A stretch of DNA of 64,000 nucleotides from the NCBI GenBank assembly GCA_964019135.1, contig OZ025261.1, forward strand, positions 32,472,029 through 32,536,028. The letters run 5' to 3'. Numbering within the stretch: the first letter of the stretch is position 1; each line of letters opens with the position of its first letter. Made by a program: the position numbers and the translations under genes. The DNA is from Arenicola marina (Eukaryota; Annelida; Polychaeta; Arenicolidae). Of the stretch, positions 22,300 to 37,100 are shown one piece after another. The notes beneath the pieces were generated by a model. It was not told where the DNA came from, searched no databases, and saw only the letters and a program-made list of their open reading frames with translations.

Positions 22300-25200
22300 C
22301 CATCAGGGCCAGTGAGGCGGCGTGTTGCCTGGCTTTCACAATGAGTTGGTGACGTCTATCAGGGCCAGTGGGGCGGCGTGTTGCCTGGCTTTCATAATGA
22401 GTTGGTGACGTCCATCAGGGCCAGTGAGGCGGCGTGTTGCCTGGCTTTCACAATGAGTTGGTGACGTCCATCAGGGCCAGTGAGGCGGCGTGTTGCCTGG
22501 CTTTCACAATGAGTTGGTGACGTCTATCAGGGCCAGTGAGGCGGCGTGTTCCCTGGCTTTCACAGTGAGTTGGTGACGTCTATCAGGGCCAGTGAGGCGG
22601 CGTGTTGCCTGGCTTTCACAATGAGTTGGTGACGTCTATCAGGGCCAGTGAGGCGGCGTGTTGCTTGGCTTGCACAATGAGTTGGTGACGTCTATCAGGG
22701 CCAGTGAGGCGGCGTGTTCCCTGGCTTTCACAATGAGTGGTTGACGTCCATCAGGGCCAGTGAGGCGGCGTGTTGCCTGGCTTTCACAGTGAGTTGGTGA
22801 CGTCTATCAGGGCCAGTGAGGCGGCGTGTTGCCTGGCTTTCACAATGAGTGGTTGACGTCCATCAGGGCCAGTGAGGCGGCGTGTTGCCTGGCTTTCACA
22901 GTGAGTTGCTGACGTCCATCAGGGCCAGTGAGGCGGCGTGTTGCCTGGTTTTCACAATGAGTTGGTGACGTCCATCAGGGCCAGTGAGGCGGCGTGTTGC
23001 CTGGCTTTCACAATGACTTGGTGACGTCGATCAGGGCCAGTGAGGCGGCGTGTTGCCTGGCTTTCACAATGAGTTGGTGACGTCTATCAGTGCCGGTGAG
23101 GCGGCGTGTTGCTTGGCTTTCACAATGAGTTAGTGACGTCTATCAGGGCCAGTGAGGCGGCGTGTTGCTTGGCTTTCACAATGAGTTGGTGACGTCTATC
23201 AGGGCCAGTGAGGCGGCGTGTTGCCTGGCTTTCACAATGAGTTTGTGACGTCCATCAGGGCCAGTGAGGCGGCGTGTTGCCTGGCTTTCACAATGAGTTG
23301 GTGACGTCCATCAGGGCCAGTGAGGCGGAGTGTTCCCTGGCTTTCACAATGAGTTGGTGACGTCTATCAGGGCCAGTGAGGCGGCGTGTTGCTTGGCTTT
23401 CACAATGAGTTGGTGACGTCTATCAGAGCCAGTGAGGCGGCGTGTTGCCTGGCTTTCACAATGAGTTGGTGACGTCCATCAGGGCCAGTGAGGCAGCGTA
23501 TTCCCTGGCTTTCACAATGAGTTGGTGACGTCCATCAGGGCCAGTGAGGCGGCGTGTTGCTTGGCTTTCACAATGAGTTGGTGACGTCCATCAGGGCCAG
23601 TGAGGCGGAGTTTTGACTGGCTTTCACAATGAGTTGGTGACGTCTATCAGGGCCAGTGAGGCGGCGTGTTGCTTGGCTTTCACAATGAGTTGGTGACGTC
23701 CATCAGGGCCAGTGAGGCGGAGTGTTCCCTGGCTTTCACAATGAGTTGGTGACGTCTATCAGGGCCAGTGAGGCGGCGTGTTGCTTGGCTTTTACAATGA
23801 GTTGGTGACGTCTATCAGGGCCAGTGAGGCGGCGTGTTGCCTGGCTTTCACAATGAGTTGGTGACGTCCATCAGGGCCAGTGAGGCAGCGTATTCCCTGG
23901 CTTTCACAATGAGTTGGTGACGTCTATCAGGGCCAGTGAGGCGGCGTGTTGCCTGGCTTTCACAATGAGTGGTTGACGTCCATCAGGGCCAGTGAAGCGG
24001 CGTGTTGCCTGGCTTTCACAGTGAGTTGGTGACGTCTATCAGGGCCAGTGAGGCGGCGTGTTGCCTGGCTTTCACAATGAGTTAGTGAGGTCCATCAGGG
24101 CCAGTGAGGCGGCGTGTTGCCTGGCTTTCACAATGAGTTGGTGACGTCCATCAGGGCCAGTGAGGCGGCGTGTTGCTTGGCTTTCACAATGAGTTGGTGA
24201 CGTCTATCAGGGCCAGTGAGGCGGCGTGTTGCCTGGCTTTCACAATGAGTGGTTGACGTCTATCAGGGCCAGTGAGGCGGCGTGTTGCTTGGCTTTCACA
24301 ATGACTTGGTGACGTCTATCAGGGCCAGTGAGGCGGCGTGTTGCCTGGCTTTCACAGTGAGTGGTTGACGTCTATCAGGGCCAGTGAGGCGGCGTGTTGC
24401 TTGGCTTTCACAATGAGTTGGTGAGGTCCATCAGGGCCAGTGAGGCGGCGTGTTGCCTGGCTTTCACAATGAGTTGGTGACGTCCATCAGGGCCAGTGAG
24501 GCGGCGTGTTGCCTGGCTTTCACAATGAGTTGGTGACGTCCATCAGGGCCAGTGAGGCGGCGTGTTCCCTGGCTTTCACAATGAGTGGTTGACGTCCATC
24601 AGGGCCAGTGAGGCGGCGTGTTGCTTGGCTTTCACAATGAGTTGGTGACGTCTATCAGGGCCAGTGAGGCGGCGTGTTCCCTGGCTTTCACAATGAGTTG
24701 GTGACGTCCATCAGGGCCAGTGAGGCGGCGTGTTGCTTGGCTTTCACAATGAGTTGGTGACGTCCATCAGGGCCAGTGAGGCGGCGTGTTGCTTGGCTTT
24801 CACAATGAGTTGGTGACGTCCATCAGGGCCAGTGATGCGGCGTGTTGCCTGGCTTTTACAATGACTTGGTGACGTCCATCAGGGCCAGTGAGGCGGAGTG
24901 TTGACTGGCTTTCACAATGAGTTGGTGACGTCCATCAGGGCCAGTGAGGCGGAGTTTTGACTGGCTTTCACAATGAGTTGGTGACGTCCATCAGGGCCAG
25001 TGAGGCGGAGTGTTGACTGGCTTTCACAATGAGTTGGTGACGTCCATCAGGGCCAGTGAGGCGGAGTGTTGACTGGCTTTCACAATGAGTTGGTGACGTC
25101 CATCAGGGCCAGTGAGGCAGCGTATTCCCTGGCTTTCACAATGAGTTGGTGACGTCCATCAGGGCCAGTGAGGCGGCGTGTTGCTTGGCTTTCACAATGA

Positions 25201-28200
25201 GTTGGTGACGTCCATCAGGGCCAGTGAGGCGGCGTGTTCAATGGCTTTCACAATGAGTTTGTGACGTCTATCAGGGCCAGTGAGGCGGCGTGTTGCCTGA
25301 CTTTCACAATGAGTTGGTGACGTCTATCAGGGCCAGTGAGGCGGCGTGTTGCCTGGCTTTCACAATGAGTTGGTGACGTCCATCAGGGCCAGTGAGGCGG
25401 CGTGTTCCCTGGCTTTCACAATGAGTTGGTGACGTCTATCAGGGCCAATGAGGCGGAGTGTTGACTGGCTTTCACAATGAGTTGGTGACGTCCATCAGGG
25501 CCAGTGAGGCAGCGTATTCCCTGGCTTTCACAGTGAGTTGGTGACGTCCATCAGGGCCAGTGAGGCGGCGTGTTGCTTGGCTTTCACAATGAGTTGGTGA
25601 CGTCCATCAGGGCCAGTGAGGCGGCGTGTTCCCTGGCTTTCACAATGAGTTGGTGACGTCCATCAGGGCCAGTGAGGCGGCGTGTTCCCTGGCTTTCACA
25701 ATGAGTTGGTGACGTCTATCAGGGCCAGTGAGGCGGCGTGTTGCCTGGCTTTCACAATGAGTTGGTGACGTCCATCAGGGCCAGTGAGGCGGCGTGTTGC
25801 CTGGCTTTCACAATGAGTTGGTGACGTCTATCAGGGCCAGTGGGGCGGCGTGTTGCCTGGCTTTCATAATGAGTTGGTGACGTCCATCAGGGCCAGTGAG
25901 GCGGCGTGTTGCCTGGCTTTCACAATGAGTTGGTGACGTCCATCAGGGCCAGTGAGGCGGCGTGTTGCCTGGCTTTCACAATGAGTTGGTGACGTCTATC
26001 AGGGCCAGTGAGGCGGCGTGTTCCCTGGCTTTCACAGTGAGTTGGTGACGTCTATCAGGGCCAGTGAGGCGGCGTGTTGCCTGGCTTTCACAATGAGTTG
26101 GTGACGTCTATCAGGGCCAGTGAGGCGGCGTGTTGCTTGGCTTGCACAATGAGTTGGTGACGTCTATCAGGGCCAGTGAGGCGGCGTGTTCCCTGGCTTT
26201 CACAATGAGTGGTTGACGTCCATCAGGGCCAGTGAGGCGGCGTGTTGCCTGGCTTTCACAGTGAGTTGGTGACGTCTATCAGGGCCAGTGAGGCGGCGTG
26301 TTGCCTGGCTTTCACAATGAGTGGTTGACGTCCATCAGGGCCAGTGAGGCGGCGTGTTGCCTGGCTTTCACAGTGAGTTGCTGACGTCCATCAGGGCCAG
26401 TGAGACGGCGTGTTGCCTGGCTTTCACAATGAGTTGGTGACGTCCATCAGGGCCAGTGAGGCGGCGTGTTGCCTGGCTTTCACAATGACTTGGTGACGTC
26501 GATCAGGGCCAGTGAGGCGGCGTGTTGCCTGGCTTTCACAATGAGTTGGTGACGTCTATCAGTGCCAGTGAGGCGGCGTGTTGCTTGGCTTTCACAATGA
26601 GTTAGTGACGTCTATCAGGGCCAGTGAGGCGGCGTGTTGCTTGGCTTTCACAATGAGTTGGTGACGTCCATCAGGGCCAGTGAGGCGGCGTGTTGCCTGG
26701 CTTTCACAATGAGTTTGTGACGTCCATCAGGGCCAGTGAGGCGGCGTGTTGCCTGGCTTTCACAATGAGTTGGTGACGTCCATCAGGGCCAGTGAGGCGG
26801 AGTGTTCCCTGGCTTTCACAATGAGTTGGTGACGTCTATCAGGGCCAGTGAGGCGGCGTGTTGCTTGGCTTTCACAATGAGTTGGTGACGTCTATCAGAG
26901 CCAGTGAGGCGGCGTGTTGCCTGGATTTCACAATGAGTTGGTGACGTCCATCAGGGCCAGTGAGGCAGCGTATTCCCTGGCTTTCACAATGAGTTGGTGA
27001 CGTCCATCAGGGCCAGTGAGGCGGCGTGTTGCTTGGCTTTCACAATGAGTTGGTGACGTCCATCAGGGCCAGTGAGGCGGAGTTTTGACTGGCTTTCACA
27101 ATGAGTTGGTGACGTCTATCAGGGCCAGTGAGGCGGCGTGTTGCTTGGCTTTCACAATGAGTTGGTGACGTCCATCAGGGCCAGTGAGGCGGAGTGTTCC
27201 CTGGCTTTCACAATGAGTTGGTGACGTCTATCAGGGCCAGTGAGGCGGCGTGTTGCTTGGCTTTCACAATGAGTTGGTGACGTCTATCAGGGCCAGTGAG
27301 GCGGCGTGTTGCCTGGCTTTCACAATGAGTTGGTGACGTCCATCAGGGCCAGTGAGGCAGCGTATTCCCTGGCTTTCACAATGAGTTGGTGACGTCTATC
27401 AGGGCCAGTGAGGCGGCGTGTTGCTTGGCTTTCACAATGAGTTGGTGACGTCTATCAGGGCCAGTGAGGCGGCGTGTTGCCTGGCTTTCACAATGAGTGG
27501 TTGACGTCCATCAGGGCCAGTGAGGCGGCGTGTTGCCTGGCTTTCACAGTGAGTTGGTGACGTCTATCAGGGCCAGTGAGGCGGCGTGTTGCCTGGCTTT
27601 CACAATGAGTTAGTGAGGTCCATCAGGGCCAGTGAAGCGGCGTGTTGCCTGGCTTTCACAATGAGTTGGTGACGTCCATCAGGGCCAGTGAGGCGGCGTG
27701 TTGCTTGGCTTTCACAATGAGTTGGTGACGTCTATCAGGGCCAGTGAGGCGGCGTGTTGCCTGGCTTTCACAATGAGTGGTTGACGTCTATCAGGGCCAG
27801 TGAGGCGGCGTGTTGCTTGGCTTTCACAATGACTTGGTGACGTCTATCAGGGCCAGTGAGGCGGCGTGTTGCCTGGCTTTCACAGTGAGTGGTTGACGTC
27901 TATCAGGGCCAGTGAGGCGGCGTGTTGCTTGGCTTTCACAATGAGTTGGTGAGGTCCATCAGGGCCAGTGAGGCGGCGTGTTGCCTGGCTTTCACAATGA
28001 GTTGGTGACGTCCATCAGGGCCAGTGAGGCGGCGTGTTGCCTGGCTTTCACAATGAGTTGGTGACGTCCATCAGGGCCAGTGAGGCGGCGTGTTCCCTGG
28101 CTTTCACAATGAGTGGTTGACGTCCATCAGGGCCAGTGAGGCGGCGTGTTGCTTGGCTTTCACAATGAGTTGGTGACGTCTATCAGGGCCAGTGAGGCGG

Positions 28201-31200
28201 CGTGTTCCCTGGCTTTCACAATGAGTTGGTGACGTCCATCAGGGCCAGTGAGGCGGCGTGTTGCTTGGCTTTCACAATGAGTTGGTGACGTCCATCAGGG
28301 CCAGTGAGGCGGCGTGTTGCTTGGCTTTCACAATGAGTTGGTGACGTCCATCAGGGCCAGTGATGCGGCGTGTTGCCTGGCTTTTACAATGACTTGGTGA
28401 CGTCCATCAGGGCCAGTGAGGCGGAGTGTTGACTGGCTTTCACAATGAGTTGGTGACGTCCATCAGGGCCAGTGAGGCGGAGTTTTGACTGGCTTTCACA
28501 ATGAGTTGGTGACGTCCATCAGGGCCAGTGAGGCGGAGTGTTGACTGGCTTTCACAATGAGTTGGTGACGTCCATCAGGGCCAGTGAGGCGGAGTGTTGA
28601 CTGGCTTTCACAATGAGTTGGTGACGTCCATCAGGGCCAGTGAGGCAGCGTATTCCCTGGCTTTCACAATGAGTTGGTGACGTCCATCAGGGCCAGTGAG
28701 GCGGCGTGTTGCTTGGCTTTCACAATGAGTTGGTGACGTCCATCAGGGCCAGTGAGGCGGCGTGTTCAATGGCTTTCACAATGAGTTTGTGACGTCTATC
28801 AGGGCCAGTGAGGCGGCGTGTTGCCTGACTTTCACAATGAGTTGGTGACGTCTATCAGGGCCAGTGAGGCGGCGTGTTGCCTGGCTTTCACAATGAGTTG
28901 GTGACGTCCATCAGGGCCAGTGAGGCGGCGTGTTCCCTGGCTTTCACAATGAGTTGGTGACGTCTATCAGGGCCAATGAGGCGGAGTGTTGACTGGCTTT
29001 CACAATGAGTTGGTGACGTCCATCAGGGCCAGTGAGGTCACGTATTCCCTGGCTTTCACAGTGAGTTGGTGACGTCCATCAGGGCCAGTGAGGCGGCGTG
29101 TTGCTTGGCTTTCACAATGAGTTGGTGACGTCCATCAGGGCCAGTGAGGCGGCGTGTTCCCTGGCTTTCACAATGAGTTGGTGACGTCCATCAGGGCCAG
29201 TGAGGCGGCGTGTTCCCTGGCTTTCACAATGAGTTGGTGACGTCTATCAGGGCCAGTGAGGCGGCGTGTTGCTTGGCTTTCACAATGAGTTGGTGACGAC
29301 CATCAGGGCCAGTGAGGCGGCGTGTTCCCAGGCTTTCACAATGAGTTGGTGACGTCCATCAGGGCCAGTGAGGCGGCGTGTTCCCTGGCTTTCACAATGA
29401 GTTGGTGACGTCCATCAGGGCCAGTGAGGCAGCGTATTCCCTGGCTTTCACAATGAGTTGGTGACGTCCATCAGGGCCAGTGAGGCGGCGTGTTGCTTGG
29501 CTTTCACAATGAGTTGGTGACGTCTATCAGGGCCAGTGAGGCGGCGTGTTCCCTGGCTTTCACAATGAGTGGTTGACGTCCATCAGGGCCAGTGAGGCGG
29601 CGTGTTGCTTGGCTTTCACAGTGAGTTGGTGACGTCTATCAGGGCCAGTGAGGCGGCGTGTTGCCTGGCTTTCACATCGAGTTGGTGACGTCTATCAGGG
29701 CCAGTGAGGCGGCGTGTTGCCTAGCTTTCACAATGAGTTGGCGACCTCCATCAGGGCCAGTGAGGCGGCGTGTTGCTTGGCTTTCACAATGAGTTGGTGA
29801 CGTCTATCAGGGCCAGTGAGGCGGCGTGTTGCTTGGCTTTCACAATGAGTTGGTGACGTCCATCAGGGCCAGTGAGGCGGAGTGTTGACTGGCTTTCACA
29901 ATGAGTTGGTGACGTCCATCAGGGCCAGTGAGGCAGCGTATTCCCTGGCTTTCACAATGAGTTGGTGACGTCCATCAGGGCCAGTGAGGCAGCGTATTCC
30001 CTGGCTTTCACAATGAGTTGGTGACGTCTATCAGGGCCAGTGAGGCGGCGTGTTCCCTGGCTTTCACAATGAGTTGGTGACGTCCATCAGGGCCAGTGAG
30101 GCGGAGTGTTGACTGGCTTTCACAATGAGTTGGTGACGTCCATCAGGGCCAGTGAGGCAGCGTATTCCCTGGCCTTCACAATGAGTTGGTGACGTCCATC
30201 AGGGCCAGTGAGGCGGCGTGTTGCTTGGCTTTCACAATGAGTTGGTGACGTCCATCAGGGCCAGTGAGGCGGCGTGTTGCTTGGCTTTCACAATGAGTTG
30301 GTGACGTCTATCAGGGCCAGTGAGGCGGCGTGTTGCCTGGCTTTCACAGTGAGTTGGTGACGTCTATCAGGGCCAGTGAGGCGGCGTGTTGCCTGGCTTT
30401 CACAATGAGTGGTTGACGTCCATCAGGGCCAGTGAGGCGGCGTGTTGCCTGGCTTTCACGGTGAGTTGCTGACGTCCATCAGGGCCAGTGAGGCGGCGTG
30501 TTGCCTGGCTTTCACAATGAGTTGGTGACGTCCATCAGGGCCAGTGAGGCGGCGTGTTGCCTGGCTTTCACAGTGAGTTGGTGACGTCTATCAGGGCCAG
30601 TGAGGCGGCGTGTTGCCTGGCTTTCACAATGAGTGGTTGACGTCCATCAGGGCCAGTGAGGCGGCGTGTTGCCTGGCTTTCACAGTGAGTTGCTGACGTC
30701 CATCAGGGCCAGTGAGACGGCGTGTTGCCTGGCTTTCACAATGAGTTGGTGACGTCCATCAGGGCCAGTGAGGCGGCGTGTTGCCTGGCTTTCACAATGA
30801 CTTGGTGACGTCGATCAGGGCCAGTGAGGCGGCGTGTTGCCTGGCTTTCACAATGAGTTGGTGACGTCTATCAGTGCCAGTGAGGCGGCGTGTTGCTTGG
30901 CTTTCACAATGAGTTAGTGACGTCTATCAGGGCCAGTGAGGCGGCGTGTTGCTTGGCTTTCACAATGAGTTGGTGACGTCCATCAGGGCCAGTGAGGCGG
31001 CGTGTTGCCTGGCTTTCACAATGAGTTTGTGACGTCCATCAGGGCCAGTGAGGCGGCGTGTTGCCTGGCTTTCACAATGAGTTGGTGACGTCCATCAGGG
31101 CCAGTGAGGCGGAGTGTTCCCTGGCTTTCACAATGAGTTGGTGACGTCTATCAGGGCCAGTGAGGCGGCGTGTTGCTTGGCTTTCACAATGAGTTGGTGA

Positions 31201-34100
31201 CGTCTATCAGAGCCAGTGAGGCGGCGTGTTGCCTGGATTTCACAATGAGTTGGTGACGTCCATCAGGGCCAGTGAGGCAGCGTATTCCCTGGCTTTCACA
31301 ATGAGTTGGTGACGTCCATCAGGGCCAGTGAGGCGGCGTTTTGCTTGGCTTTCACAATGAGTTGGTGACGTCCATCAGGGCCAGTGAGGCGGAGTTTTGA
31401 CTGGCTTTCACAATGAGTTGGTGACGTCTATCAGGGCCAGTGAGGCGGCGTGTTGCTTGGCTTTCACAATGAGTTGGTGACGTCCATCAGGGCCAGTGAG
31501 GCGGAGTGTTCCCTGGCTTTCACAATGAGTTGGTGACGTCTATCAGGGCCAGTGAGGCGGCGTGTTGCTTGGCTTTCACAATGAGTTGGTGACGTCTATC
31601 AGGGCCAGTGAGGCGGCGTGTTGCCTGGCTTTCACAATGAGTTGGTGACGTCCATCAGGGCCAGTGAGGCAGCGTATTCCCTGGCTTTCACAATGAGTTG
31701 GTGACGTCTATCAGGGCCAGTGAGGCGGCGTGTTGCTTGGCTTTCACAATGAGTTGGTGACGTCTATCAGGGCCAGTGAGGCGGCGTGTTGCCTGGCTTT
31801 CACAATGAGTGGTTGACGTCCATCAGGGCCAGTGAGGCGGCGTGTTGCCTGGCTTTCACAGTGAGTTGGTGACGTCTATCAGGGCCAGTGAGGCGGCGTG
31901 TTGCCTGGCTTTCACAATGAGTTAGTGAGGTCCATCAGGGCCAGTGAAGCGGCGTGTTGCCTGGCTTTCACAATGAGTTGGTGACGTCCATCAGGGCCAG
32001 TGAGGCGGCGTGTTGCTTGGCTTTCACAATGAGTTGGTGACGTCTATCAGGGCCAGTGAGGCGGCGTGTTGCCTGGCTTTCACAATGAGTGGTTGACGTC
32101 TATCAGGGCCAGTGAGGCGGCGTGTTGCTTGGCTTTCACAATGACTTGGTGACGTCTATCAGGGCCAGTGAGGCGGCGTGTTGCCTGGCTTTCACAGTGA
32201 GTGGTTGACGTCTATCAGGGCCAGTGAGGCGGCGTGTTGCTTGGCTTTCACAATGAGTTGGTGAGGTCCATCAGGGCCAGTGAGGCGGCGTGTTGCCTGG
32301 CTTTCACAATGAGTTGGTGACGTCCATCAGGGCCAGTGAGGCGGCGTGTTGCCTGGCTTTCACAATGAGTTGGTGACGTCCATCAGGGCCAGTGAGGCGG
32401 CGTGTTCCCTGGCTTTTACAATGAGTGGTTGACGTCCATCAGGGCCAGTGAGGCGGCGTGTTGCTTGGCTTTCACAATGAGTTGGTGACGTCTATCAGGG
32501 CCAGTGAGGCGGCGTGTTGCCTGGCTTTCACAATGAGTTGGTGACGTCCATCAGGGCCAGTGAGGCGGCGTGTTGCTTGGCTTTCACAATGAGTTGGTGA
32601 CGTCCATCAGGGCCAGTGAGGCGGCGTGTTGCTTGGCTTTCACAATGAGTTGGTGACGTCCATCAGGGCCAGTGATGCGGCGTGTTGCCTGGCTTTTACA
32701 ATGACTTGGTGACGTCCATCAGGGCCAGTGAGGCGGAGTGTTGACTGGCTTTCACAATGAGTTGGTGACGTCCATCAGGGCCAGTGAGGCGGAGTTTTGA
32801 CTGGCTTTCACAATGAGTTGGTGACGTCCATCAGGGCCAGTGAGGCGGAGTGTTGACTGGCTTTCACAATGAGTTGGTGACGTCCATCAGGGCCAGTGAG
32901 GCGGCGTGTTGCTTGGCTTTCACAATGAGTTGGTGACGTCCATCAGGGCCAGTGAGGCAGCGTATTCCCTGGCTTTCACAATGAGTTGGTGACGTCCATC
33001 AGGGCCAGTGAGGCGGCGTGTTGCTTGGCTTTCACAATGAGTTGGTGACGTCCATCAGGGCCAGTGAGGCGGCGTGTTCAATGGCTTTCACAATGAGTTT
33101 GTGACGTCTATCAGGGCCAGTGAGGCGGCGTGTTGCCTGACTTTCACAATGAGTTGGTGACGTCTATCAGGGCCAGTGAGGCGGCGTGTTGCCTGGCTTT
33201 CACAATGAGTTGGTGACGTCCATCAGGGCCAGTGAGGCGGCGTGTTCCCTGGCTTTCACAATGAGTTGGTGACGTCTATCAGGGCCAATGAGGCGGAGTG
33301 TTGACTGGCTTTCACAATGAGTTGGTGACGTCCATCAGGGCCAGTGAGGCAACGTATTCCCTGGCTTTCACAGTGAGTTGGTGACGTCCATCAGGGCCAG
33401 TGAGGCGGCGTGTTGCTTGGCTTTCACAATGAGTTGGTGACGTCCATCAGGGCCAGTGAGGCGGCGTGTTCCCTGGCTTTCACAATGAGTTGGTGACGTC
33501 CATCAGGGCCAGTGAGGCGGCGTGTTCCCTGGCTTTCACAATGAGTTGGTGACGTCTATCAGGGCCAGTGAGGCGGCGTGTTGCTTGGCTTTCACAATGA
33601 GTTGGTGACGACCATCAGGGCCAGTGAGGCGGCGTGTTCCCAGGCTTTCACAATGAGTTGGTGACGTCCATCAGGGCCAGTGAGGCGGCGTGTTCCCTGG
33701 CTTTCACAATGAGTTGGTGACGTCCATCAGGGCCAGTGAGGCAGCGTATTCCCTGGCTTTCACAATGAGTTGGTGACGTCCATCAGGGCCAGTGAGGCGG
33801 CGTGTTGCTTGGCTTTCACAATGAGTTGGTGACGTCTATCAGGGCCAGTGAGGCGGCGTGTTCCCTGGCTTTCACAATGAGTGGTTGACGTCCATCAGGG
33901 CCAGTGAGGCGGCGTGTTGCTTGGCTTTCACAGTGAGTTGGTGACGTCTATCAGGGCCAGTGAGGCGGCGTGTTGCCTGGCTTTCACATCGAGTTGGTGA
34001 CGTCTATCAGGGTTAGTGAGGCGGCGTGTTGCCTAGCTTTCACAATGAGTTGGCGACCTCCATCAGGGCCAGTGAGGCGGCGTGTTGCTTGGCTTTCACA
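22300..34100. repeat. Older higher-order duplications within the satellite
   Basis: TTTCATAATGAG recurs 62 units apart (22393, 25865); GTTCAATGG recurs 63 units apart (25237, 28765) and then 77 units (33077). ACATCGAGTTGG at 29675 and 33987 again gives 77 units. These are segmental duplications of 3.5-4.3 kb. Confidence 0.8.
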
Positions 34101-37100
34101 ATGAGTTGGTGACGTCTATCAGGGCCAGTGAGGCGGCGTGTTGCTTGGCTTTCACAATGAGTTGGTGACGTCCATCAGGGCCAGTGAGGCGGAGTGTTGA
34201 CTGGCTTTCACAATGAGTTGGTGACGTCCATCAGGGCCAGTGAGGCAGCGTATTCCCTGGCTTTCACAATGAGTTGGTGACGTCCATCAGGGCCAGTGAG
34301 GCAGCGTATTCCCTGGCTTTCACAATGAGTTGGTGACGTCTATCAGGGCCAGTGAGGCGGCGTGTTCCCTGGCTTTCACAATGAGTTGGTGACGTCCATC
34401 AGGGCCAGTGAGGCGGAGTGTTGACTGGCTTTCACAATGAGTTGGTGACGTCCATCAGGGCCAGTGAGGCAGCGTATTCCCTGGCCTTCACAATGAGTTG
34501 GTGACGTCCATCAGGGCCAGTGAGGCGGCGTGTTGCTTGGCTTTCACAATGAGTTGGTGACGTCCATCAGGGCCAGTGAGGCGGCGTGTTGCTTGGCTTT
34601 CACAATGAGTTGGTGACGTCTATCAGGGCCAGTGAGGCGGCGTGTTGCCTGGCTTTCACAGTGAGTTGGTGACGTCTATCAGGGCCAGTGAGGCGGCGTG
34701 TTGCCTGGCTTTCACAATGAGTGGTTGACGTCCATCAGGGCCAGTGAGGCGGCGTGTTGCCTGGCTTTCACGGTGAGTTGCTGACGTCCATCAGGGCCAG
34801 TGAGGCGGCGTGTTGCCTGGCTTTCACAATGAGTTGGTGACGTCCATCAGGGCCAGTGAGGCGGCGTGTTGCCTGGCTTTCACAATGACTTGGTGACGTC
34901 GATCAGGGCCAGTGAGGCGGCGTGTTGCCTGGCTTTCACAATGAGTTGGTGACGTCTATCAGGGCCAGTGAGGCGGCGTGTTGCTTGGCTTTCACAATGA
35001 GTTGGTGACGTCTATCAGAGCCAGTGAGGCGGCGTGTTGCCTGGCTTTCACAATGAGTTGGTGACGTCCATCAGGGCCAGTGAGGCAGCGTATTCCCTGG
35101 CTTTCACAATGAGTTGGTGACGTCCATCAGGGCCAGTGAGGCGGCGTGTTGCTTGGCTTTCACAATGAGTTGGTGACGTCCATCAGGGCCAGTGAGGCGG
35201 AGTGTTGACTGGCTTTCACAATGAGTTGGTGACGTCTATCAGGGCCAGTGAGGCGGCGTGTTGCTTGGCTTTCACAATGAGTTGGTGACGTCCATCAGGG
35301 CCAGTGAGGCGGAGTGTTCCCTGGCTTTCACAATGAGTTGGTGACGTCTATCAGGGCCAGTGAGGCGGCGTGTTGCTTGGCTTTCACAATGAGTTGGTGA
35401 CGTCTATCAGGGCCAGTGAGGCGGCGTGTTGCCTGGCTTTCACAATGAGTTGGTGACGTCCATCAGGGCCAGTGAGGCAGCGTATTCCCTGGCTTTCACA
35501 ATGAGTTGGTGACGTCTATCAGGGCCAGTGAGGCGGCCTGTTGCTTGGCTTTCACAATGAGTTGGTGACGTCTATCAGGGCCAGTGAGGCGGCGTGTTGC
35601 CTGGCTTTCACAATGAGTGGTTGACGTCCATCAGGGCCAGTGAGGCGGCGTGTTGCCTGGCTTTCACAGTGAGTTGGTGACGTCTATCAGGGCCAGTGGG
35701 GCGGCGTGTTGCCTGGCTTTCACAATGAGTTAGTGAGGTCCATCAGGGCCAGTGAGGCGGCGTGTTGCCTGGCTTTCACAATGAGTTGGTGACGTCTATC
35801 AGGGCCAGTGAGGCGGCGTGTTGCTTGGCTTTCACAATGAGTTGGTGACGTCTATCAGGGCCAGTGAGGCGGCGTGTTGCCTGGCTTTCACAATGAGTGG
35901 TTGACGTCTATCAGGGCCAGTGAGGCGGCGTGTTGCTTGGCTTTCACAATGACTTGGTGACGTCTATCAGGGCCAGTGAGGCGGCGTGTTGCCTGGCTTT
36001 CACAGTGAGTGGTTGACGTCTATCAGGGCCAGTGAGGCGGCGTGTTGCTTGGCTTTCACAATGAGTTGGTGAGGTCCATCAGGGCCAGTGAGGCGGCGTG
36101 TTGCCTGGCTTTCACAATGAGTTGGTGACGTCCATCAGGGCCAGTGAGGCGGCGTGTTGCCTGGCTTTCACAATGAGTTGGTGACGTCCATCAGGGCCAG
36201 TGAGGCGGCGTGTTCCCTGGCTTTCACAATGAGTGGTTGACGTCCATCAGGGCCAGTGAGGCGGCGTGTTGCTTGGCTTTCACAATGAGTTGGTGACGTC
36301 TATCAGGGCCAGTGAGGCGGCGTGTTCCCTGGCTTTCACAATGAGTTGGTGACGTCCATCAGGGCCAGTGAGGCGGCGTGTTGCTTGGCTTTCACAATGA
36401 GTTGGTGACGTCCATCAGGGCCAGTGAGGCGGCGTGTTGCTTGGCTTTCACAATGAGTTGGTGACGTCCATCAGGGCCAGTGATGCGGCGTGTTGCCTGG
36501 CTTTTACAATGACTTGGTGACGTCCATCAGGGCCAGTGAGGCGGAGTGTTGACTGGCTTTCACAATGAGTTGGTGACGTCCATCAGGGCCAGTGAGGCGG
36601 AGTTTTGACTGGCTTTCACAATGAGTTGGTGACGTCCATCAGGGCCAGTGAGGCGGAGTGTTGACTGGCTTTCACAATGAGTTGGTGACGTCCATCAGGG
36701 CCAGTGAGGCGGAGTGTTGACTGGCTTTCACAATGAGTTGGTGACGTCCATCAGGGCCAGTGAGGCAGCGTATTCCCTGGCTTTCACAATGAGTTGGTGA
36801 CGTCCATCAGGGCCAGTGAGGCGGCGTGTTGCTTGGCTTTCACAATGAGTTGGTGACGTCCATCAGGGCCAGTGAGGCGGCGTGTTCCCTGGCTTTCACA
36901 ATGAGTTTGTGACGTCTATCAGGGCCAGTGAGGCGGCGTGTTGCCTGACTTTCACAATGAGTTGGTGACGTCTATCAGGGCCAGTGAGGCGGCGTGTTGC
37001 CTGGCTTTCACAATGAGTTGGTGACGTCCATCAGGGCCAGTGAGGCGGCGTGTTCCCTGGCTTTCACAATGAGTTGGTGACGTCTATCAGGGCCAATGAG